A DNA stretch of 54,855 nt from contig PLXR01000056.1 in NCBI GenBank assembly GCA_003151495.1, forward strand, positions 1-54,855, given 5' to 3'. The stretch comes from Opitutaceae bacterium (GTDB lineage Bacteria > Verrucomicrobiota > Verrucomicrobiia > Opitutales > Opitutaceae). This document shows, in pieces, positions 33,124 to 42,117 of the stretch. Each line of letters opens with the position of its first letter. The stretch's first letter is position 1. The translations under genes were made by a program, and so were the position numbers. The notes beneath the pieces were generated by a model. That model was not told where the DNA came from. It ran no database searches and saw only the letters and a list, made by a program, of their open reading frames with translations.

Positions 33124-34329
33124 CTATGGCTTCTTCTCGTTGCCCCATAGCGTCGGGCCCCCGCCCTGCTGCTTTCGCCAGGCGTCCCTCCAGAGGTGGA
33201 TGTCCGAGGCCGAGATCTCGGGCATAGGCTGGCGCTCCTCCTTGGTGAACGACCTGGGGAGCGGGCTCGCCTCGTCCTGGTACCAGTAGGCCACCGAGGC
33301 CAGGTCGAGCGTCAGGCAGTTGTTGTGCCCGTGCTCTATCGTGTAGCGGCAGGCCTTGTCGAAGTAGATGGGGTCGGCGACGTGGAACCGGTAGAGGTGC
33401 GTCCGCCCCAGCCAGCCCGTCTCGCCGTTGACCCTCGCGTACCCGAAGAAGGGGTGCTGGAACAGCTCCTTCGGGGACCACGAGGTGTTGAAGTAGTCCT
33501 CGGTGCCCGTCCCATTGAGTGACGGCAGCGCCTCCCCGTCGATGAACACCATCTCGTCGCCCTCGCCGTACCACATGGTGCCCGGCGAGTTCACATAGTA
33601 GTTCACCCCTACCAGGTGCCCCCTGCCCTTGATGTCGGCGAAGACGTAGTTTCCCTTGCCGTCCAGGTTCTTCCCCTGCGGCCCGAGGAGGCTCCACTCG
33701 TCCTCGCCCCCAGGGGGCGCCTTCGTGAGCTCATGGTTGTACCATGCGTGGAACCGGCCAAGGTCGGCCGGGAGCTTCGGCATCTCCTCGTAGTCTATGT
33801 TGTAGTAGAGGGCGTCGATCTTCCGGCCGCTCTGGTTCTCGATCTCAATCCGCGCCCCATCCGAGTAGGGCATGGCGAAGTAGCTCACGTAGGACTTCCC
33901 CCAGCCTGGCGTGACGGCGAGCGGGGCGCTCACGAAATTGTACGACTCGCCCCATCCGTTCCCGAAGAAGGGCCCGACCGGCGCCTCGACGGAGGGATAG
34001 GGCTTCCCGTCCCAGTACATCCGGATGACGACATTGTTGCGGTCCAGCGTGTCCGGGCCCGGGGCCAGGGTGATCCAGATGTGCGTGATGACGCCCGCCC
34101 CCTTGACGTCCATGATCGTCACCCGCGCCCCGTCCGCGACGTTGGAGACGTTGTCGGCGTTGCCGCCCGTGCGGTCGTAGCTGCCCGAGCGCCGGGAGCG
34201 GATGCCGGTGTGGATCTTGGCCAGGCCCACGAACTCGCTCGCGGGCTCCTGCGCAAGCAGGCTCGTGCAGGTCAGCGCCGCCCACGCGAGGTGGAGCAGC
34301 GTTCGGAGGGGTCTGGGGGTCGTGTTCAT
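33124..34329 (-). CDS. Exported GH172-family (DUF2961) glycoside hydrolase
   Basis: A 401-residue protein with a signal peptide (AWAALTCTSLLAQ). It shows the DUF2961 pattern: FVGLAKIHTGIRSRRSGSYD near the start, IMDVKGAGVITHIWITLAPG, a VRMYWDGKPYPSVEAPVGPF-like core (here IRMYWDGKPYPSVEAP), FFGNGWGES and the conserved SLNGTGTEDYFNTSW. Family GH172 includes exo-alpha-fructofuranosidases/difructose dianhydride synthases and arabinofuranosidases; the Glu in GTGTED is probably part of the active site. It acts outside the cytoplasm, perhaps with the CBM-like protein 28 bp upstream. Confidence 0.88.
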   Translation of the reverse strand: MNTTPRPLRTLLHLAWAALTCTSLLAQEPASEFVGLAKIHTGIRSRRSGSYDRTGGNADNVSNVADGARVTIMDVKGAGVITHIWITLAPGPDTLDRNNVVIRMYWDGKPYPSVEAPVGPFFGNGWGESYNFVSAPLAVTPGWGKSYVSYFAMPYSDGARIEIENQSGRKIDALYYNIDYEEMPKLPADLGRFHAWYNHELTKAPPGGEDEWSLLGPQGKNLDGKGNYVFADIKGRGHLVGVNYYVNSPGTMWYGEGDEMVFIDGEALPSLNGTGTEDYFNTSWSPKELFQHPFFGYARVNGETGWLGRTHLYRFHVADPIYFDKACRYTIEHGHNNCLTLDLASVAYWYQDEASPLPRSFTKEERQPMPEISASDIHLWRDAWRKQQGGGPTLWGNEKKP

Positions 34330-34357
34330 GGGGTTTGTGGAAGGCGGGCTGCCGGGT

Positions 34358-35035
34358 TCAGCGCTGCGGCCCCGGGAGGGGCTCGAAGACAAAGTAGGCA
34401 AAGTTGTTTCCCTTGCCGTACTGGAATGTCAGCACCTGCACCCCCGCGTCGGCAAACGCGATTGTGCCAATCTCGGCGTAGTTCCACCGGTGCCAGTGCC
34501 CGGTCGCCACAGGCATGCGGCAATCCGCCGCGAACCGGCCGTTGACCAGGAAATGGACGTTTGTGACCTCGTTGGAGTAGAGGGCGCTGACCCGGTACGC
34601 ACCGGCCCTCGCGACCGTGACGGTGTAGTTGCACCACTCGCCGTCGGCGGTCCAGCCGATGTAGAGCTGGTTCACGAGCGGGGTGACGAGGTTCGGGTGG
34701 TTCAGGTCGGCAAAGTCCTTCACAAAGGAGATGTCCACCCCCTCGTCCTTTCTGAACCCCCAGATGTAGGGGCCCGCATGGGGCCGCTGGTGGAGGGGCT
34801 GCTGGTTGAGCTCGCCGCTGCCATGGTTGACGGCGTCGGTGTCGTGGTAGGCGACGCCCTCCCCCCCGAGGTCGTAGTAGGCGCACTGGACCACGCCGGG
34901 AATTGACTGCGGGCCGGCCTTGCAGGCGGAGTCCTCGAACGGGAGGCCCCCATATCCAGGGGGAACCGCGGCCGGGCAGGTGGCCGCCAGGCAGAGGGCG
35001 CCGGTGAGGAGGGCTCGGACGCGGGGAGGGGTCAT
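34358..35035 (-). CDS. Exported carbohydrate-binding (CBM6/malectin-like) protein
   Basis: A 225-residue protein with a signal peptide (LTGALCLAATCPAAVP). The mature chain has the features of CBM6/CBM35-type beta sandwiches: YDLGGEGVAYHDTDAVN and GFRKDEGVDISFVKDFAD early on, the sugar-facing WTADGEWCNYTVTVARAGAY, then VHFLVNGRF and a final VQVLTFQYGKGNNFAYF. There is no catalytic domain attached. It precedes the GH172 gene by 28 bp on the same strand, so the two are probably co-expressed for plant or algal glycan use. Confidence 0.75.
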   Translation of the reverse strand: MTPPRVRALLTGALCLAATCPAAVPPGYGGLPFEDSACKAGPQSIPGVVQCAYYDLGGEGVAYHDTDAVNHGSGELNQQPLHQRPHAGPYIWGFRKDEGVDISFVKDFADLNHPNLVTPLVNQLYIGWTADGEWCNYTVTVARAGAYRVSALYSNEVTNVHFLVNGRFAADCRMPVATGHWHRWNYAEIGTIAFADAGVQVLTFQYGKGNNFAYFVFEPLPGPQR

Positions 35036-35146
35036 GAGTCGGACCGGGTGGCAGCGGGGGACGGGCCCCCGGGGCCGCGGGGCCAGGTACCAGAGGATTC
35101 AGAAATCTCCTGTAACCTCAACGCCCCTTGTTGTGTTATCTATGCG

Positions 35147-37594
35147 GTGCACTCGCTATTCTCCCTGGCCGAGCTCAGGCAGGCCCTGCGTCGTCTCTGC
35201 CGCGAGCGCGGCTTCACCGCGACCGCGCTGCTGACCCTGGCGCTGTGCGTGGGGGCCAACGTGGCCATCTACGCCGTGGTCGACGCGATCCTCGTGCGGT
35301 CGCTCCCCTTCCCGGAGCCCGACAGGCTCGTGGTGACGATAAACGCCTATCCAAAGGCCGGCGTCGACCGGTCGGGCGCCTCGCTCCCCAACTACTACGA
35401 CCGCAAGGTCGCGATCAAGGCGTTTGCCTCAACCTCGATCCACCAGTCCGGCAACGGGATCGTGGGCGAGGCCGGGTCCCCGAGCCGCGTCGACTGCGAC
35501 CGGGTCTCGCCGGAGTTCTTCGCCACGCTCGGCGTGCCCCTGGCGATGGGGCGCACCTTCAACGACGACGAGATGTTCTACAAGGGCAGCTCCGTGGCCA
35601 TCCTCACCGACGCCTTCTGGCACAAGCAGTTCAACGCGGATCCCAAGGTGGTCGGGCGCACCTTCCAGATGAATTCCCAGCAGTTCACGGTCGTCGGGGT
35701 GCTCCCTCCCGGCTTCCGCTACCTCTCCAGCAAGGCCCAGCTTTTCACCCCGGCGGCCTCGAACAAGGAGGACCGTGGGATCGACCGGCGCCACTCCAAC
35801 AACTTTGACCTGATAGCCCGGCTGGCGCCTGGCGCGACCCTCGCCGTCGCCCAGGCGCAGGTCGACTCCCTCAACGCGCAGCAGCTCAAGGACGATCCCT
35901 ACGCCGACCTTATAAAGGGTGTCGGCTACCACACCACGGTGTACCCCCTCCACGCCGACCATGTGCGGGAGGTCCGGCCGATCCTCCTTCTCCTCCAGTC
36001 GGGCGTGCTCTTCCTGCTGCTCATAGGTGGGGTCAACCTGGCCAACCTCCTGCTGATCCGCGCGAGCGGGCGGACCAAGGAGCTCGCGGTCCGCCAGGCG
36101 CTCGGGGCCGGCCGCAGGCACATCGCAACGGACGTGATGCTCGAGACCCTCCTCCTCGCGCTCGGCGGCGGCGCCCTCGGGCTCGGCCTGGGGGCGCTCG
36201 GCATCCGGCTCCTCTCGGCGCTGGGGACCGACCAGCTCCCCCTGGGGGCGACCATCGCCTTTGACTTCCGCCTGGCCGCCGTCTCGCTCGCCGCCTCGCT
36301 GCTGGTCGGCGTCGTGCTCGGGATCCCCGTCGTGTGGTTCAACCTGCACTCCCGGCTCGCGCTCGTGCTCCAGACCGAGACGCGCGGCGGCACGGTCAGC
36401 CGGGCGGCCCAGCGGGTCAGGCACGGCTTCATCATCACCCAGGTCGCGCTGGCCTTCGTGCTGCTCACGGGGGCCGGCCTCCTGTCCGCCAGCCTCCAGC
36501 GTGTGCTCAGGACCTCCCCGGGGTTCCGCCCGGATAGTGTCCTGACGGGGCAGGTGTCGCTGCCCTGGAAGAACTATCCCGAGCCCCCGCCGCGCCTGGC
36601 CTTCATCGAGCGCCTCCTTGCCGAGCTGAAGGCCCAGCCCGGGGTCGTCGCGGTTGGCATCTGCTCGGGGCTTCCCATGACCGGGACCGTCAGCAACAAC
36701 GCGACGACGGTCGAGGGGGTCGCGTCGACGCCCGGCGACCCCGTCCGGGCCCACTACACCTCCACGGCCACCTCCGGGTACTGGTCGGCAATGGGCATAC
36801 CCCTGCGCGAGGGCCGGTTCCTCGAGGACGCCGACAACCACCGCGACCTGAAGGCATGCGTCGTCGACCAGGACTTCGCCGACCGCTACTTTCCCGGCAA
36901 GAGCGCGCTCGGCCACCGCATCTCGAACAACCCCCGCTTCGAGGCGAAGGACGCCTTCACGATCGTGGGCGTGGTGGGCAGGGTGAAGCAGAACAGCCTT
37001 TCCGACACGGAGGCCCAGGGGGCGGTCTATTTCCCGTACCGGGACTATGCCTCGCAGGGATTCTCCGTGGTGGTGCGCACAGCGATGGCGCCCGAGGCGA
37101 TGGCCCCGACGCTCAGGAGGATCGTGCTGAAGCTCGACCCGGAGCTCCCGATCGACGACCTGAAGCCGATGCAGATGCTGATCGACGACAGCCTGGTCTC
37201 GCGAAGGTCGCCCGCGCTCCTTTCCGGCATCTTCGCAGGGGTCGCCCTCGTGCTGGCCGCCATCGGCACCTACGGGGTCCTTGCGTACGCCGTCGGACAG
37301 CGCCGCAGGGAGATCGGCGTGCGCATGGCGATAGGCGCCCTTCCGAGCCAGATCCTCGCCCATTTCCTGGTCCTCGGGGCAAAGCTGCTTGCCGCCGGCA
37401 TCGTCATCGGCCTCATCGGCTCGTGGGCCGCCGGCCGGGCCATGCAGGGCATGCTCTTCGGCGTGGGGTCCATGGACGCCGGGATCCTGCTGACGACCTC
37501 GGCAGTCTTGATGGCCGTCGTGCTTCTCGCGACGTTCCTGCCCTCGCGCCGCGCCTCGCGCGTCTCCCCGATCGAGGCGCTCCGGGACGAGTAG
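35147..37594 (+). CDS. ADOP-family (MacB/FtsX-type) duplicated permease
   Basis: An 815-residue protein from GTG 35147, chosen because it gives the normal family N terminus (LAELRQALRRLCRERGFTAT). TM1 and the FtsX start ALLTLALCVGANVAIYAVVD lead to a periplasmic MacB-type domain (VSPEFFATLGVPLAMGRTF, FTVVGVLPPGF). A membrane block with LLIRASGRTKELAVRQALGA follows, then the whole arrangement repeats and ends YAVGQRRREIGVRMAIGALP and RASRVSPIEALRDE. Two FtsX halves without an ATPase match acidobacterial duplicated orphan permeases. Substrate unknown. Confidence 0.9.
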   Translation: MHSLFSLAELRQALRRLCRERGFTATALLTLALCVGANVAIYAVVDAILVRSLPFPEPDRLVVTINAYPKAGVDRSGASLPNYYDRKVAIKAFASTSIHQSGNGIVGEAGSPSRVDCDRVSPEFFATLGVPLAMGRTFNDDEMFYKGSSVAILTDAFWHKQFNADPKVVGRTFQMNSQQFTVVGVLPPGFRYLSSKAQLFTPAASNKEDRGIDRRHSNNFDLIARLAPGATLAVAQAQVDSLNAQQLKDDPYADLIKGVGYHTTVYPLHADHVREVRPILLLLQSGVLFLLLIGGVNLANLLLIRASGRTKELAVRQALGAGRRHIATDVMLETLLLALGGGALGLGLGALGIRLLSALGTDQLPLGATIAFDFRLAAVSLAASLLVGVVLGIPVVWFNLHSRLALVLQTETRGGTVSRAAQRVRHGFIITQVALAFVLLTGAGLLSASLQRVLRTSPGFRPDSVLTGQVSLPWKNYPEPPPRLAFIERLLAELKAQPGVVAVGICSGLPMTGTVSNNATTVEGVASTPGDPVRAHYTSTATSGYWSAMGIPLREGRFLEDADNHRDLKACVVDQDFADRYFPGKSALGHRISNNPRFEAKDAFTIVGVVGRVKQNSLSDTEAQGAVYFPYRDYASQGFSVVVRTAMAPEAMAPTLRRIVLKLDPELPIDDLKPMQMLIDDSLVSRRSPALLSGIFAGVALVLAAIGTYGVLAYAVGQRRREIGVRMAIGALPSQILAHFLVLGAKLLAAGIVIGLIGSWAAGRAMQGMLFGVGSMDAGILLTTSAVLMAVVLLATFLPSRRASRVSPIEALRDE

Positions 37595-37605
37595 CCGCCC
37601 CCCGG

Positions 37606-38709
37606 CTACCAGGGAGTCTCGGCCGGCAGGTCGACGCGCCTTCCCGTGCGGGCCGACTCCTTTGCCGCGTCGAGGATCTCGCTGACCACGAGGTTCGTCT
37701 CGACGGACGAGAGGCCCGACGGCCTGATCGACCCGTGGACGACGGCTGCCAGGTAGGAAAGCGGGTTTGAGTCCGTGTCGCTCAGCTCGGGCGCGGCAAT
37801 CGTGCTCACCTGCGTTTCGCCCCTTCGCAGCAGCAGCGTGTTTCGGTCGGGCAGGAAGAGCGCTCCGGTCTGCCCGTACACCTGCATGTCCTTGCGGCCG
37901 TAGGGCCAGTTCCACGAGGCCTCAAGGATGGCCTGCGCGCGCGGGTACGTGAGCACGATCGTGGCCTCGTCCTCGACATTGGGATAGAGGTCCGGCTGGA
38001 AGTGCTGCATGACCGCGAATACCGAGGTGGGGCGCTTCCCCTCCATGAGCCAGGTGGCGAGGTCGGCCCCGTAGCACCCGAAATCCATCGCGGCGCCTCC
38101 CCCGTTGAGGGCGGGGTTGGTGAGCCACTTGAGGAAGGAGGGGGAGCACCCGATCTTCTTCGGGCCCTGGTGCCCGTCGTGGACGACGATCTTGCGCACG
38201 TCCCCGATGGCGTGCCTCGAGTGGATCTGCTCGTAGGCGCTCCCGTTGCTGCGGTACCACGTGGTCTCGTAGTTCACGACGACCTGGATGCCGCCCTTTG
38301 CCGCCGCCGAGGCGATGGCACGGGCCTCGGCCAGGCTGACGGCCATGGGCTTCTCCATCATCACGTCGACCCCTAGCGCCGCGCATTTCTCGACGACCGT
38401 CCTGTGGTCGAGGGTGGAGGTGAAGGCCGCGACGGCCTGCACCCGCGCCGCCGCGAGCGCCTCTATGCTCGGGTAGAACAGGCTATCGCTCAGGTGGAAC
38501 TCCTCCGCGTAGAGGGCGGCAAGGTCGTGGTCGGGCTCAACGATCCCCACGAGCTGGACATCCTTGCGGCCGGCGAGCGCCGGGAAAAAGCCCCTTGCGT
38601 GGTCATGCACCAGGCCTACGACCGCGATCCGCACCGGGGCCGAGCCCGGCTGGGACCGGCCGGAGACGATGCTCATGCAGGCTGCCACAATGATGAGTAT
38701 TCTTTTCAT
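37606..38709 (-). CDS. Exported Gfo/Idh/MocA-family oxidoreductase
   Basis: A 367-residue protein with an N-terminal signal sequence (ILIIVAACMSIVSGRSQ). The Rossmann start is VRIAVVGLVHDHARGFFPAL, in which the usual GxGxxG glycines are largely replaced. The MMEKPMAVSLAEARAI motif with the conserved Lys is kept, and the C-terminal sheet domain is of normal size. Exported members are common in Verrucomicrobia and Planctomycetes and act on sugars or as non-canonical lyases/oxidoreductases. It converges on the ADOP permease (11 bp between stops). Confidence 0.85.
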   Translation of the reverse strand: MKRILIIVAACMSIVSGRSQPGSAPVRIAVVGLVHDHARGFFPALAGRKDVQLVGIVEPDHDLAALYAEEFHLSDSLFYPSIEALAAARVQAVAAFTSTLDHRTVVEKCAALGVDVMMEKPMAVSLAEARAIASAAAKGGIQVVVNYETTWYRSNGSAYEQIHSRHAIGDVRKIVVHDGHQGPKKIGCSPSFLKWLTNPALNGGGAAMDFGCYGADLATWLMEGKRPTSVFAVMQHFQPDLYPNVEDEATIVLTYPRAQAILEASWNWPYGRKDMQVYGQTGALFLPDRNTLLLRRGETQVSTIAAPELSDTDSNPLSYLAAVVHGSIRPSGLSSVETNLVVSEILDAAKESARTGRRVDLPAETPW

Positions 38710-38863
38710 GGGGGTCGATTCTGGGTGCTGTTCTCCGGTTCGGGCTGCGGTCAGGTCTCCGGGCAGGGGCCCGGTTCCGCGGCGTCGCACAAGGGCATAG
38801 CCGCTGAGCGGGCGTATGCCAACACTTCGGTTTTGGCCAACGGCCCGAGGGGTGCGCCCGCCG

Positions 38864-39838
38864 CTACCGGGACGCCTTGCCGCCGCCTCCGCCCGCCGCG
38901 TCCACCACGCGCATCGTGCCGATGGTGACATGGGCGTCGTAGTTGTCGCGCACGAGGCCGCGGCTGTCCCTGCCGAAATACCTTGAGGCGTCCTTGGCCA
39001 TCGCCGCCACATCCTTCCCGAAGTCGTGGCCGCGGGCCCGGATGCTGAAGCGGGTCTCCCACAGGAGCTTCCGCTCCTTGCGCAGCAGGAGGGTCCGGAA
39101 GTCGTAGGCCATGAGCACCACATAGTAGCGGCTCTCCTCCACCTCATCGACGAGCTCCTGGCGGCGCAGGTTGAGGGCCGTCGGCGCCGAGGGGCCCATG
39201 GTCTTCATCTCGGCGGAATACCCGAGGAGGTCGGCGCTCTCCGCGTCCAGCCTGTCGCGCTTCTGGTTTGCGACGTTCTCGAGCGCCATGGCCCCGGTGA
39301 GGGCGTTGTCCGCGGCGGCCTTTTGGATGTTGATCGCCTGCGCCTTGAAGCCGTTGCCAGCCATCGCGGGGTCGGCCGTGCCGTTGTCGCCCATGGCCGA
39401 CCCGCCGTTCGGCACATCCGGCAGATTGGGCGGGGGAGGCAGGGAAATGTCGTCCCCGGCGAGGTTGCGCTCGGCAAGCGAGTTGGTTCCGTCGGTCGCA
39501 CCCCAGTACACCATGATCAGCAGGTCGGTCGTCTTTGGGTCGCTTGCCGCAACGTAGTCCCTCGCCGCGAGGGACGGCGCCAGGAGCCGGGCGATGTCGC
39601 CTATCCTCAGCTTGTCGAGGGTCAGGTCGGCCATGGTCCCTCCGAGTTGGCCGCCGTCCCCGAACGCGAAGGTCTCGGGCTTGAAGCCGCCGTCCGGCAG
39701 GGCGGTCCGGTTGTAGGCGGGGCTCACGCTCGAGTACATCGCGACGACGTCGAGCCTGCCGTCGGCACGCGCCGGCAGGCACGCCGCGGCCATGGCTGCC
39801 ACCGCGGCAAGGAGAGTGGGAATGGTGCGTGTGCGCAT
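38864..39838 (-). CDS. Exported protein of unknown function
   Basis: A 324-residue protein with a signal peptide ending LPARADG. I do not recognise the family. Visible features are a first part with MYSSVSPAYNRTALPDGGFK and LLAPSLAARDYVAASDPKTT leading to DLLIMVYWGATDGTN, a Gly/Pro/Asn-rich middle (LPPPPNLPDVPNGGSA), and a C-terminal part with EESRYYVVLMAYDFRTLLLR and LLWETRFSIRARGHDFG. The phrasing of TDLLIMVYWGxTDG and the aromatic LMAYDFRTLL segment suggests a small beta-rich secreted or periplasmic domain. No neighbour is closely linked. Confidence 0.7.
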   Translation of the reverse strand: MRTRTIPTLLAAVAAMAAACLPARADGRLDVVAMYSSVSPAYNRTALPDGGFKPETFAFGDGGQLGGTMADLTLDKLRIGDIARLLAPSLAARDYVAASDPKTTDLLIMVYWGATDGTNSLAERNLAGDDISLPPPPNLPDVPNGGSAMGDNGTADPAMAGNGFKAQAINIQKAAADNALTGAMALENVANQKRDRLDAESADLLGYSAEMKTMGPSAPTALNLRRQELVDEVEESRYYVVLMAYDFRTLLLRKERKLLWETRFSIRARGHDFGKDVAAMAKDASRYFGRDSRGLVRDNYDAHVTIGTMRVVDAAGGGGGKASR

Positions 39839-40140
39839 GGCGTGGATTGGGGCCCCGGCGCGGGGGAGTGTCTTCAGCTTCGGGTTTTGGGGCGAATTCC
39901 CCCGCATAACACCATGATCCCGCCAATCCCTTCGGCTGAGTTCGACCGACTAGCGGAGCGTTCCGGTCCGGCCGCAGCCGCCGGATTTCCCGCGGCTTGC
40001 GCCGCGCCGGAATCAAGATTCGCTGTAACCCCGGAAGGACTGGACCGGTTCAGGAACGGGTCCCGTCACCCAGCGGCCCGGTCTTCCCCTTGCCCCCGGG
40101 CCTCCGGTCGCCGCCAAAACCCAAACAACACCCCAGCCCC
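39839..40140. other. Divergent intergenic region, no gene seen
   Basis: 302 bases between the minus-strand exported protein and the plus-strand esterase. It contains a possible ATG at 39914 with an open frame, but the translation (Ala/Arg/Pro-rich) looks like random high-GC sequence. The inverted repeat TTTCCCGCGGCTTGCGCCG is partial only. Promoters for both genes should lie here. Confidence 0.4.
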
Positions 40141-41013
40141 ATGATGCCAGCCCCAACACCCCGCATCCTAGTCGCCCTCCTTCTTCCCGTCCTCGCCGGA
40201 GCGCAGACGCCGCCCCAGGTGGTCCATCTCTGGGCGAACGGCGCGCCCGGGTTCGAGAGCCGCAAGGATGAACCCGAGCTGGCCAAGGACTACTGGGTGA
40301 AGAACATCAACAACCCGTCGGTCACGGTCTTTCCGGCGCCAAGGGAGAAGGCCAACGGCTGCGCGGTGGTGGTCGCCCCGGGAGGGGGATTCCGGGAGCT
40401 CGTCTTCGACGCCGAGGGCAAGCAGGCCGCGCAGGCCCTCAACGCCCTGGGGGTGACCGTGTTTGCGCTGAAGTACCGCCTGCCCAACGAGGAGCACTCG
40501 CCCTACACCGTGGACAACGTCCGCCAGGATGCCCTGCGAGCGATCAGGCTCGTGCGGAGCCGTTCGGCCGAGTTCGGCATCGATCCCAACAGGATCGGGC
40601 TCATGGGGTTCTCGGCCGGGGGCGCCCTGGTGATGATGGTCTGCTTCGACAAGGGCGACGGCGACCCGAAGGCGCCGGACCCAGTCGACAGGGTGAACGG
40701 CCGGCCGAATTTCGAGATCATCGTGTATCCGGGCGGCACAGACCTCATACCCAAGCCCATTCCCGCCGACACCCCCCCGGCGTTCCTCATCTGCGCCAAT
40801 GACGACGACTACGGCTGCGATAAGGTGACGCTCGCGCTCCTCGAGGGATTCCGCGACGCGAAGGTCTCGGTCGAGGCCCACTTCATGGCGCAGGGCCGGC
40901 ATGCCTTCAACATGGGGGACCGTTCGGCCTACCTTGCCGTGCGACATTGGCCGGACCGCATGGCGGACTGGCTGGGGGACCGGGGCTTCCTAAGGCCGCT
41001 CCCGGCCCGGTGA
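40141..41013 (+). CDS. Exported alpha/beta hydrolase (esterase)
   Basis: A 290-residue protein with a signal peptide (ILVALLLPVLAGAQTPP). It is related to the tandem esterases at 18.5-20.3 kb: VHLWANGAPGFESRKDEPE at the start, VAPGGGFRELVFDAEG as oxyanion region, GLMGFSAGGALVMMV with the nucleophile Ser, LICANDDDYGCDKV with the acid and QGRHAFNMGDRSA with the His. The usual role is deacylation of sugars outside the cytoplasm. Two adjacent ATGs (40141, 40144) serve equally well as start. Confidence 0.88.
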   Translation: MMPAPTPRILVALLLPVLAGAQTPPQVVHLWANGAPGFESRKDEPELAKDYWVKNINNPSVTVFPAPREKANGCAVVVAPGGGFRELVFDAEGKQAAQALNALGVTVFALKYRLPNEEHSPYTVDNVRQDALRAIRLVRSRSAEFGIDPNRIGLMGFSAGGALVMMVCFDKGDGDPKAPDPVDRVNGRPNFEIIVYPGGTDLIPKPIPADTPPAFLICANDDDYGCDKVTLALLEGFRDAKVSVEAHFMAQGRHAFNMGDRSAYLAVRHWPDRMADWLGDRGFLRPLPAR

Positions 41014-41328
41014 CGGGGAGATGGCGGCGATCGCGACGATCACTGCGCGGCGCAGGTCCCGTCACGCCTGCTCGAGCCACTCGCGCTCAGGCAGCCCCAT
41101 GAAGAACTCCTGGGCGGCGTCCCCCATCGGACGAGCCGTCGGGCTCGGGCGAAATCTCCTTTCCGCTCGTTGCCGTACGATCTGACGGCCGGCGCACGAC
41201 CGCGAGAAAACGGGCCCCAAACGGATTGTTGGCCCGGGGGTCGAGGCCGACGCCCACGGCCGCCCGACCGCGCGCGGCTGAAGGGAAACCTTTGCGCGCG
41301 GTGTTATTCGGATAAGCCCCCCATTACC
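41014..41328. other. Intergenic region with a possible 21-residue open frame
   Basis: 315 bases without a confident gene. On the minus strand 41127-41062 encodes MGDAAQEFFMGLPEREWLEQ plus one Ala and a stop, and the frame stays open for tens of codons upstream. The composition reads like a natural protein end, so it could be a gene relic or a tiny gene, but no ribosome site is seen. The right part should carry the promoter of the TonB-C protein. Confidence 0.3.
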
Positions 41329-42063
41329 ATGAACACCTCCAAGACAATGCTCGCGTTAGCCGGAGCGCTCCTCCTCGCGCTCCCCACGGCCTCGAGGGCC
41401 GACACCCAGGACTACACACCCGTCAAGTTCAACCAGACCGAGAATCCCGCCTTCCCGAAGTCGCTGATCACCGCGGGCCTGAGGAGCGGCGCCGCGAGCA
41501 TCGCCGTGGCGGTCGACGAGAACGGCAAGTTGACCGACTACCTGATCACGGCCTACAGCCACCCCGCCTTTGCGGAGAGCGCGCTTGCGTCCCTCAAGAA
41601 ATGGACCTTCGAGCCCATGCGGATCCACGGCGCGCCCAGGAATTCCAAGACGGACCTCACCTTCCGCTTTGAGGTCGAGGGCACCGTCGTGGTTAGCATG
41701 TCCGCCCTCGAATCCACGGACCTCATCCGATTCAGGGTCGCACCCGGCTCCGAGGCCTACAGTGCGCTCCGGCCCCAGCAGCTGAGCCACGCCCCGAGGC
41801 CCACGAAGGTTGTGAATCCCGCCTACACGAGGGAACTCGCCCGCGCCAGCCACGGGGGCCGCGTCAACGTGGAATTCTACATCGACGAGCTGGGGCACGT
41901 CAGGATGCCCTCGGTCAGCCGGGAGACCAATGAGACGAACGAGGACCTTGCCGCGATGGTTGTCTCCACGATGGCCCAATGGGAGTTCGAACCGCCCGTT
42001 TCGGAAGGGAAACCCGTGCTCGTGAGGGCGCAGCAGTCCTTCAACTTCAAGGGGACCAACTGA
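41329..42063 (+). CDS. Exported protein with two TonB C-terminal domains
   Basis: A 244-residue protein with a cleavable-looking signal (ALAGALLLALPTASRAD) rather than the membrane anchor and Pro-rich linker of true TonB. Two TonB_C domains follow. The first (~35-110) has IAVAVDENGKLTDYLITAYS and ALASLKKWTFEPMRIHGAP; the second (~160-240) has GGRVNVEFYIDELGHVRMPS and VVSTMAQWEFEPPVSEGKPV. Without a link to ExbBD it is unlikely to be an energy transducer, and may be a periplasmic binding or scaffold protein. Such duplicated TonB_C proteins are frequent in this group. Confidence 0.85.
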   Translation: MNTSKTMLALAGALLLALPTASRADTQDYTPVKFNQTENPAFPKSLITAGLRSGAASIAVAVDENGKLTDYLITAYSHPAFAESALASLKKWTFEPMRIHGAPRNSKTDLTFRFEVEGTVVVSMSALESTDLIRFRVAPGSEAYSALRPQQLSHAPRPTKVVNPAYTRELARASHGGRVNVEFYIDELGHVRMPSVSRETNETNEDLAAMVVSTMAQWEFEPPVSEGKPVLVRAQQSFNFKGTN

Positions 42064-42117
42064 GGCATTCGCCTCCAGCGGGAGAGCGCCCGCGCCGGCC
42101 CGCGCGTCTCCCGCCCC

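Noticed and set aside
35429-37915. 828-codon minus-strand open frame
   Set aside because: Antisense of the ADOP permease, whose frame has full family motifs. The minus translation is charged low-complexity sequence.
41329-42063. True TonB energy transducer
   Set aside because: There is a cleavable signal instead of a membrane anchor, no Pro-rich linker, two TonB_C domains and no exbB/exbD nearby.
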